Part shown: in pieces, positions 48,501-58,800 of the stretch
Layout: each line of letters begins with the position of its first letter
Position numbering within the stretch: the first letter of the stretch is position 1
Origin: Paralvinella palmiformis
Lineage: Eukaryota > Annelida > Polychaeta > Terebellida > Alvinellidae
DNA: 64,000 nucleotides
Direction: 5' to 3'
NCBI GenBank assembly: GCA_025642065.1
Contig: JAODUP010000722.1
Coordinates: 62,001-126,000 of the forward strand
Translations under genes and position numbers: made by a program
The notes under the pieces: model-generated
Databases searched by the model: none
What the model saw: the letters and a program-made list of their open reading frames with translations, nothing else
What the model was told of the DNA's origin: nothing

Positions 48501-51500
48501 TTTCCAGGGTAGAATCTTGCTGACAGTAAGCCCTGATAGTTAGGCCCATCCTGCCTTGTCTTGCCACCGGTCGTCCGTGCTTCAGTGACTGATGCTGATA
48601 GAGGTTTTTGCGTTCATAGTACGACTTCGTACATCCGGGATATGTGCATCTAAAGCGCTTATCCGGGCCATAAACGGGGCGACGGCTCTTAAACCTAGCA
48701 AACCCTACCAGGGGGCGCCACAGCTGTGGAAGAGAAGCAAAGAAACAGTTTTAGAGCCAGTCTCCTTTTGGTCATTCTGTTCGGAAGTGAATGCGTTCGC
48801 TGTGGATTCCTACATCTAACCCCGCTCCGGATCGAAATGAACAAGGGGCATATTTCAGTGTCTGACACACGGCCCTGCAGAAATTACAGGCAGAAAGGTC
48901 CAAAGGTATCTTATCAAAATTAGTCGTCACGTCACCAGGTACACCATTAAGCTGACGTAACAATCCGAACAACTTCTAGAATGGTTAGGAAGCAATCCAA
49001 AAATTGAAAGACAGTTTGGGCGTAAACAACTTGGACGGGGTGAAGTTTGCAGTTCAATGGTATAAACAGAATCTAGAATGCTCTTTTTCGCTATGAGAGC
49101 TCCAATCTAACTTGTATATCGTTTCATCATAAATTATCACCGATAAAAAAGACATTCTTGCCAAATTTAACTAACGATGGGGTTCCTCATCGTATGCAGG
49201 TTGTAGGTGACATGCTGAGTCAACAGAGCGTATAAAATTAATTACCATTTACGCAGAACACAACGAAACTGGTTCCTGATAAAGTATCCTTCCAGCCGTG
49301 GGCAGAAGAAGTCTTGTATACTCAGCATCTGCATCAGATGACAGCATAATACACTGACCAAATTAAATAAGTTACTAAACATGCCTTTATTTTAATCATG
49401 TTCTTGTTTACTCTTTTTGTTCTTCTCTCGGTGCGGTAGTTCATATGGGACAAGTGGCCTTCAAAGTGGAAGATGAAATTACATTTAGGCGTACCTAAAC
49501 CGAGATTTGAATCGGGTGCTAGAAGTCTGTGATCAACCGTGTTACCAGTTCGGCCAAAGATACGCTCCACTATTCCGACATAACCAGACCAAACTATAAT
49601 GCGTAGTTAGATGACCACGTTTTTTTCTTCTTTTCGGATGAAGGGAAAAATAACAGGCTGAATCAAACACAACTTCACCTACTATCTACCAGTCAACCAA
49701 TGAAATAAACCAACTGAAAAGGGTCTCATTCAAGAGTTTTTCAAAATTAATACTATTATACTAAGCTGGGGAAAAATGATATTTTGTCTGCAAGCCAATA
49801 CAGCATCAAAGAAATAAATCGCTTTTATGCCAAACTGTTGCCGTCTTATGAAGCTAGGGGCAACAGTGCACGGACTTCAGAGAGCAAGTGAGCACTCGCA
49901 TTATTTGCACCAAATCAAACATCAAGCCAGACTGTGGTCACGACTATTAAACAAACACGACACCAACGAAACTGCAGCGTGACCTTTTCTGGCAAGCGGA
50001 AATCTCATCCTGGCAAATATTAGATTTAGCACTATTTCTTGCGTGCATCAACATTAAAGCAGAATTAAACTTCCACCGGTCTGCAGGCCATCACCTCAAT
50101 AACTGACACAAGTACGAAAACATAAAAATCTGTGTTAACCCTAACTGCTGAATATGTCATATCGGAATGTATTAAGAACGCAGAGTAGTTGACCTTGCCA
50201 ATGGTGTCCTTGCCCAGAAAATGATATTAAAAATAAAATTCTACAGAACTAGTCCACGTTCATTCAAGTGAGTATGTGGTTTCATGGTGATCTGACTATC
50301 TAGTGCATCTATAGTTGTTTTTTAAAGCTATGGCATTTACACCTCACTGCTCCGGTGAATCCTTTGGCAATATTAAACAAGGGCCGATAAAATAATATCT
50401 CACAGATACAGTTAAAGCATTGCTTTACTGCCGGACGAAGATGAAATCTATGTATTCGAGGTCAAATGCCAGCAGAGTATTCAGCAATAAGCAACGTGGA
50501 GATAAAAATGCTTTCAAGGACTAATGTGTGTTCAGACCCACACACACACACACACACCGTCGCCTAGCTGTAGGCTAATAAATGTCAAGCGCTGTTAGCC
50601 CGTACATATACGCCTGATTCTAGCGGATCTGGTGAAACTTTGGTCTGCAATGCGATGCAGCACAAATAAATACAGCCATGTCATTATTATGTATACAACC
50701 GAAAATAGTTCAGTAGTTTTATTTTGCATACGACTATGTATAAATGGTGAAGCACCATTACGCTTACACGTATCAAGTCACACACACACGTATATAAAAA
50801 TGCGTCATGGCATGTCAACCCGAATGTTTGGTATTTTGGCAAATGTGCCACATTCTTTTGTATCCGGTGTTTGCTTCGGTTCCACATTCTTCAATTCACA
50901 AACTGTCACAATATAGTATAAATCGGTTTTAGTAAACTCGCTTTATTATAACACAAAACTTATCAGCCGCTTTATTCAACAACACAGCCATAACATAATG
51001 CGTATTTATTAAAACCTTTTGCAGTTTTGTATAACGTGTAACAATGTACCAATGCCATTCTCACCACTGTAGGCACGGTTAAAGCATTTTGTTTGATTTA
51101 AAAGTCGTGAGAAGCACGCCTTAACAGACAACGTATTTGATTACTTTGTGTATCACTTAGTAAATTAAATACAATCAGCTGTGTGTAGCAAACAATCAAA
51201 CGGTTTGCAAAACACATACATACTAAGGGGGGAAAAGCAAATACAGATGATTAACTAATAAATACTATCACGTACCATAAAACATAATTTGCAATGTGTG
51301 TGCGCGTGCATGCGTGCGTGCACGCATGTACACGCGCGCGCGCGTATGTGTCTGCATTAAAGAATATAAGAAAATAAAAAATATATAAAATAAGCAAAAC
51401 CAAACAAAGCACAAAAATAAATAACAATGACCAGAACAACAAGCTTACCATTAGAGAAATAATATATATATATATATGATCCCCTATAGGCGAAACAAGG

Positions 51501-52786
51501 CAAAAAAAAGGATTACCAGCATAGCATTCGAAGAACAAAATGAGAGTCAAACGGACTTTGTGCTAACAACTACTGAAAAGCCTTTCCACATCTTCTGACC
51601 ATCATCGTACCACAGAGACCGTCAGTTGTGGATCAACTACTGCGCTAACCAAGCATCGTAAATGAAGTCTGTCACGAATTCCTTCGCAACAACAAAAACC
51701 CAAAAGTGGTCCACCAATGCCAAAGTGGAATATAGACTAGGAGAAACGGCTCTGAGTTTCAATGGACAATCGTACTGGCCTATATAACAGTCCAACGAGC
51801 CAAGACACTGTGCTGGTGCTGCTGTTGTTTGCCTAGCTTTGGTGCGTCTGCTTGCATTTAAGTACAAATGAAAACGGCGATGACTGGGTGTGTTTATCGT
51901 GCGCCTAACAGCCTTCTGCTAATATCCGTCGGCGCCATTCTCGACTGGACCAGGTGATCAAACGATATAGACTAGGTACAAAAACTGACGTTCGGCGTTC
52001 TGAGAAACTACTTCTCATATCTACAGCCACCGTCTTCGCCAACGCTGTAAAGCCTCCGTCATACTTCATGGGGTCGATTGAACAAATATCACATTCTGAT
52101 TGTATGCGCCGCTCGAATCCGAACGCGATTCGACACGCCACTACGAGATGTCCAATCCGGGTGGGCGTTCGTCCTCCATCGGGTTGCCGCCACCTGGCAC
52201 CTCCGACCCAGCGTTCAGCTGCCCGGTCTCGTATCCCAAACACTGGTTGTGGCTACTGAGGCTGAACTGGGAGATGCCGACCGCCGACTTGCCGAACAGG
52301 CCGCCATGTTTTAAGCGCTGGTGCCGATTGCGCTCGGGTCCTCGGTAAAAGGTCTTGTCGCAGCCGGGAAACTGGCACCGATACGGCTTATCGGGGCATT
52401 TGCTATCTCGGCGGAACAAGATACGCCTCCGTTTCGTCGGCGCACTGCCAAGCAGCGGCATGGCCATCGCGTCGCGAGTCATTGGATGATGATGACGATG
52501 GTGGGTGGGGGAGAGGTAGGTTGGCCACATGAGCTGTATGGACGAGTCACCGTGCTGACCACCCCGTCTCGCATCACGCTACAAATATACACATGAATGC
52601 TCCAATTAGCCAAAATGCTATCACTAGTCAGTGTAACTTAGCGTGGAATACATACTCAACACAATGCTGCCATTATGGAGCAGCTTCGCAATCCGTTATT
52701 AGTAAGTAACACTCTCGGCAGAGATTAGTAAGTGTGGGTCTGTAGACGGCATTCTCTTCCCGGCATTCGTGTGTAATTAGCGAGTA

Positions 52787-52822
<36 letters not shown>

Positions 52823-55800
52823 AATCACAGATGTACTGGTGTATGTATGTGTGTCTGGCAACTAATTCATTGATCACACCGTGCACTACAAAACTAAATC
52901 AGATCGACTCTAGGTGGTAGGATTTTATTAACAGAGAACACACCGATCTGCCTACAGTTTTACTTTACACACAGTTACAGAACATCTGGGACCCTTCCCC
53001 GCACTACTAAATCCAATAAAGGCAACCCATATCCAGATTACAGTTAAAGAGACTATCAGTAAATACAAACAGCAGTAATCACTAGTACAATTACAGACAC
53101 TAATCTGACGAGAAAGCCCTTATAAAAGACTACCGAGAGACATTATGAACACAACTTCCAATGACTCGTGTGACTAAATAACATCAATCGACGCTGATTC
53201 AACTCAGCCGCTGGATCGGACTATTTGTTAACCATGGACCAATCAGTGTTCGCACACTGGCTATCTGGAATTGGGGTGCCGTACAAGCTTTTGAATCTGG
53301 GCTTCGATGCGCGGCCATGTTTAAAGCGTTCGTGGCGTCGCAGATCCTGGCTAAAGTAGTACGCCTTCCTGCATCCCGCCACCTGACATCGGAATGGCTT
53401 TGCCTGCGACGCTACCGAACGGCGCGAAATTTCGCGCAGCACGGGCACACGGTTCCAGCCGGCAGGATGGACGCCGGTAGTGCTCTGCATTGCTGGTGCA
53501 GCGGCGGCCACCGACGAAGATGCCACGTTGCGCTTCGCCACCAGCTAGAAGAAAAACAAAGGCAAAAATGGTCAGTGGCGATGCGACCACAAAGCGTTCT
53601 CCACACTGGCCTGTTTACATAACACACGATAAAGCGCTACCCGGATAGAAAACGCTGCCCAACGACTCGGCACGCTAACTCCGTCAGGTTTTCGGATCAG
53701 TCGGACACTCGTCTATCACACGAAATGCCTCAAAAGCGGCGCCTCTGCCCTTCTGGTACATGGATGGTGCCACGTTATGGTAGGCCCTCTGGTGCCGATA
53801 CACGTCGAACGTGTATGAGAAAATGCGATTACAACCAGACAGGGTACACTGGAACCTCCGGCCCTTCTTGTTTGTGACACACAGGTATTGTTTGGACTCC
53901 ATCTGGCCCGGTTGTATGTATGTCTGGCTCTGCTGTGTAAACATGCCTGGGAAGCAAATTCCAGTCCAGGGCACAAGTCGACCCTGTGGGCAAGAACAAA
54001 GGGTCAGATGTCAGGTCACTGCATTGCCATATAAACAACAGGGATATTAAAATGCATTTCATTCATGCATGCAGCAGATGAAATATCAATTCTCAGTTCA
54101 GCCAACTGCTATATCTACCGCTAAAACATTGTTCTTTTGTATGTGTGTGTAGATGTGCCTGTATCCAAACCTACATGCTGGTGTGTGTGCGCACACACCT
54201 GTGCAGGTTAATGCACTTACATGCATATACCTTTTAGCAGATCGCCCCGCTATAGTCACAAACATACACATAAACAAAAACAGCGCCCATTTGAAGAGTA
54301 AATGCTTCAAACTTCAAAGTAATACTCCGGAGATCCAACAACCTGTAATTACATGCAGACGAGATTTTGTTACAAATAAATTGTCAGATACCCGTACGGA
54401 CAAGTTCGCTGCTGAAGCACAGAAACAATCCAAAACTCTAAATGGTCCGGTGTATTCTTTTTGTTCTCATAGCACGATAAGAGGCAGACTTGAAGACAAA
54501 AAGGCCAAGACGGCAAACAATCTTAACTGTTGGGTTGTCTTAAGGATCAGTAAACGCAGTAAGCAACAAACACAGAGCACTCTGCCACATGCAAATATAC
54601 CAGCACCAGTCGGTTGGTTGAACAGAGAGCCATATCCCGGTAGCCGTACGGTTTAGCTGGCCTCGTTTCGACGGTGCAATTCAATAGAGCGGCCGGCCAG
54701 GCACAACTTCGGCATACCAGCCCAACTCCGAACTATCGCTGCAGTAAACCAGTTGTCATGGTGACAATATAGCTGCTGCACTGCAGCGTCGGTGAGCCAA
54801 CAGCGGCCGCATTGAGCTGACAGACTACTGTTTGGCTGCGTGACCGACTCTATCACCTACGGCAAATTGCTGAAGGCGCCCAGTTATAATTAGCTCAACA
54901 AATATTGGCAACGGGCTACATACACACACACAGAGAGAGAGAGAGAAACTGCAATCAGGCCACAGTTGCTATTATATCTGGCTCCAAGTGAACACAAAGA
55001 CCAGGATGTTCATAGTTTGCAATTCCCACACCGTGTTTGGGCGTGGTCGGTGCAAGGCATTATCCTCCTTGTAATGTATGCACGGAACCAGCATAAATCA
55101 CAACTCTGCTGAATCGAGAAAAAGTCCACATCTGTACAACCAACACTCATAACTTGAACAACAACAAGTAATGACAAATAGTGTGAGATTTATTATATTC
55201 CTAATGAAGCATGAAGACCTACCAAAACCTGAACAGATTCACAATGACATACAAATCTATGGTAGCTACTGAAAAACATCAAATATCGGCATTATTTGTA
55301 GTAAGCCTATCTACTGTGAGAGTTAAACACAAAACGATTATAATTATATCTGGCCGGTAATCATCACTAACGTGTGAAGCTAACCACAGATCTAGCACAA
55401 CGGAGAAACAAAACTAAGATCACTAGAGGCTAGTTCGCTTGGTACCCATGAGGTTCTAAACACTACTCAGATGTACCACAAAATGTCAGAGTCAAACGTT
55501 CACATTTACATCCAGCATAGTGTCACGTGAGGAAATGCGCACATTAAGGAGGCTGGTCATTTTCAATCATCTGCCATGGGTTACGGTATTAGTGTCTCTC
55601 TGTACTACGATGATGGTTCTATCCGTCCAACATCCAATGACATCATGTGTCATATATTATGGCACCTGACTGTGGATAATACGATTGCTGTGAGCGCTTC
55701 GGCCGGCCCATACGCGGCTTGCCAACGTGGTTGGCACCATGGTTAATTCTCTGGTGGCGGTACACATCGCCCCGGTGGTAAAATTTCCTACCACAACCTG

Positions 55801-58800
55801 GTTCTGGACATTCGAAGGGCTTAAAACTGTAGCGAGGTCGGCGAAACGGCTGAATCATGTCCACGTTAGCGGCCGTCGTGGTCAGCAGGGGCCGCCTCAT
55901 TCGGATGTCGGCTCCAACTGCCAGGGGAGGGAGAGATGGCGCCACCTGGCGATCAAACAGAGAGGATGTCATCAGCGTTTTTGTCAGCGAATGATAAGAC
56001 ATTAATGTATGTTAGTCTCACTATGGTTAAACTGCTCCTCCTCCTCACTGAGAAAGCTTGCCACGATCTCATATAAACTAAAGCAATTATGTGTGTGAAA
56101 CGTTAGAGATTCCCAGATAACATTATATCTGACACAATGGCCCCACCAGTTGCTTGCCTTCTAATACAGCAATGAAATTGTTAACAGAAAATGTATTTGT
56201 TTCTGAGAACAGTTTGAAGTGTATGATGCCAAAACAGTTAAACCCAGGCAAATAAAACAGCTACATATCACAGGCAGTAACACACACACACACACAACGC
56301 CAGTATTAAACAGGATATGTATCTCTCTTAACAATGTCTCATTAATTTATGCAATGTACCAATCAAGACCAACTTGGTTCAACACGGTACAAGTGAACTT
56401 GTAGCCTCCTGGCATGGTTTTGTGGCTATGACAAGCTGCGGCGGCGTGTGTCTGCACTCTATAAAGCTAGCAATGAACAGAGTCACTACTGTTTCTGGCA
56501 ACCCGAAAGAATGACTCATGCCACAGAAATTAGAGTATCAATCACACTGATAATGATATGAAAGGAGGACATACTGGTGAGCAATACATGGCGGAGGGGT
56601 CACCGGAGAACAGAACATCAAAGGTTCAGCTTAGGCAACAGCGCCAGAAAGCAATCTGGCTGTTCACAATGAATGCCAGTAACCCAAGAGGAAAAATAAA
56701 TTCACTTATACTTTGCACTTGTATCTGTAACAAGGATGTATCCACACTTTCATACATGTAAGTAAATATAAACACATGCCCAACTAACCAACCAATCCAG
56801 ACTAGCAAGAAACGTAACAACCAACCAGTTAATAATGACACAGGTAACAGTGAGTGCCTAAATGACTAAGAATATGGTACAATCACCAATGTCTGTTTTA
56901 TTGAATATTCACCATTGTGTGGGATAAAACTATCTGTACTGGGTGAACCACAAATATCAAAAGTCGCTCGTCATATTACACATTTCGCCCTCCCCCCTCC
57001 CCATCTACTGTGATGTCTGTATATTCTGTGTAAAAAATCATTATTATTAATATTAAATATGGTGTTAGTTGAGGTGAAAGTAATAGAACTATGTACTTAG
57101 GCTGGTAGAGAACCAAATCACTTACCTGCCTTGCATCCAAGGAATAGCGAACATACTATGACACACAAGTCAGACCAGATACCGCACATATTTGCAGGAA
57201 CTCACTCATCACATCAGACATGATTATATATCATTATTCTAAACTGCTAATTTAACTGCTCTAGCTTAGCCGCATTTAACATATTCATACACAGAAACTA
57301 TCGGAATCCAGTTTCTAGCACACATGATTCGACTACATTCTGGAAAGCAGCAGAAACCTAAGTGGAGAGCAAATCACCTTGCCATTTCAAGCTGGCTTTA
57401 AACTAAATCAACCATAAATGTGCAATTATCAGGGAATTCCCCAAGTATGATTATTTACTCTGAACAGCACAAATCAATCCATCCATGTTGTTTTAACTAA
57501 CAAGACAATGAACTACCATACAAAAGCTGCACCAGTACCAGTGTGGAGACAGATGGACACAAGATATGGATTACTTTACAGAGACACAAAGCAATTCTGT
57601 CTGTTTCAAACACAGGATTACTTTGTGTACAAGTGGCATGCTGCTGTGAATATATTAGTTATTATGTTCCACAACTGACAGTAACTAGAACTGGAACCAG
57701 AATGCTCTTTACAAAACCGATGAAGACTGTCAGGACTAAATTTCTATCTGAAATTTCTCAATACACAATACTTTACCCTGAATTTTATTGTTTGGTGAGC
57801 ATTGCATCACTGAGAAAATCAACTCATGTGGCACCTGTCAAAATTGGGTATTGCTTCAAAATAACCTTCACAACTGATACACTGTCATCAAATTCCAGAC
57901 TATTACAGCAAATTTACATCATGGAAAGTAACTAAATATAATTCATATGTGCAAGAGGTTGCCAAAAGCAATATCCAAATTTGATAGATTAAACCTCACA
58001 TCTTCAACAGCATACAATTGTTTTTAATCAGTCTAGCTTTGATGTGCAGTCTGTGCTGAAGCTTCAAACAATGCAGCGTACCATTTAATGAATCTAGAGG
58101 TGCAGATAACAAACCAGACTAGATTCATTACCTTTCTTCCACAACGTTTTGTAGGTCTGGGCAAATATTCAGAACTTTACTAATTTTTCACACCAGAAAG
58201 GTACATCCACCCTACAGAAACTAAGAAAGACCCGAACCCAGTGGGAAAGTAAAAGAGACCAATTACGGCACTTCTGCATTATCACCCAAAAAAGAATCCT
58301 ACACACTCTTCACAGAAAGCTAGAGTGATCTTTCATCATTGTTAACATAGAATTTTCACCTTCCCTTAGCAAGAGCTGAACAGTTTGTTATGTGACAGCT
58401 GTGTTTAGTTTTAAACAGAACTTGTTACTATTTAATAACAGATTGGTCTGCTACTGCTAAGTGGAATTACTGTGATTAAATATGATGACCAGCACACTGA
58501 TACCTTTACATGTGAGGTGATGTTCTAAGAACATAGAAATTCAGAATTTATTTTGTCTGCCATAATATTTTGCCATTTAGCATTATGATTTGTTAGATCA
58601 AGTTGCTTGTGAAAAGATCTGTGTGTGTGCCTAATCGTGTTCATATTTATACCACAGTGTGCAGAACGGTTTACCTATGACTACCTACCGAATCTTGTGA
58701 CCCTGATTCTCCGGCTGTAACTTGTGATGGACCAGGTACTTGAGACTCCCACCCTGAACAGCCTGGGGCACTATCATAAGTTAACTGTCCCTCATTTGAA

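Noticed and set aside
51905..52259. ORFs overlapping E4 in other frames
   Set aside because: Shadows of the GC-rich E4 coding exon and its flank.
54153..54656. 167-codon plus-strand ORF
   Set aside because: It starts in a GT/CA low-complexity stretch, lies antisense in the E1-E2 interval, and shows no motif, promoter or splice support.
57543..57935. 130-codon plus-strand ORF
   Set aside because: No domain or splice signals; antisense in the first large intron of the zinc-finger gene.
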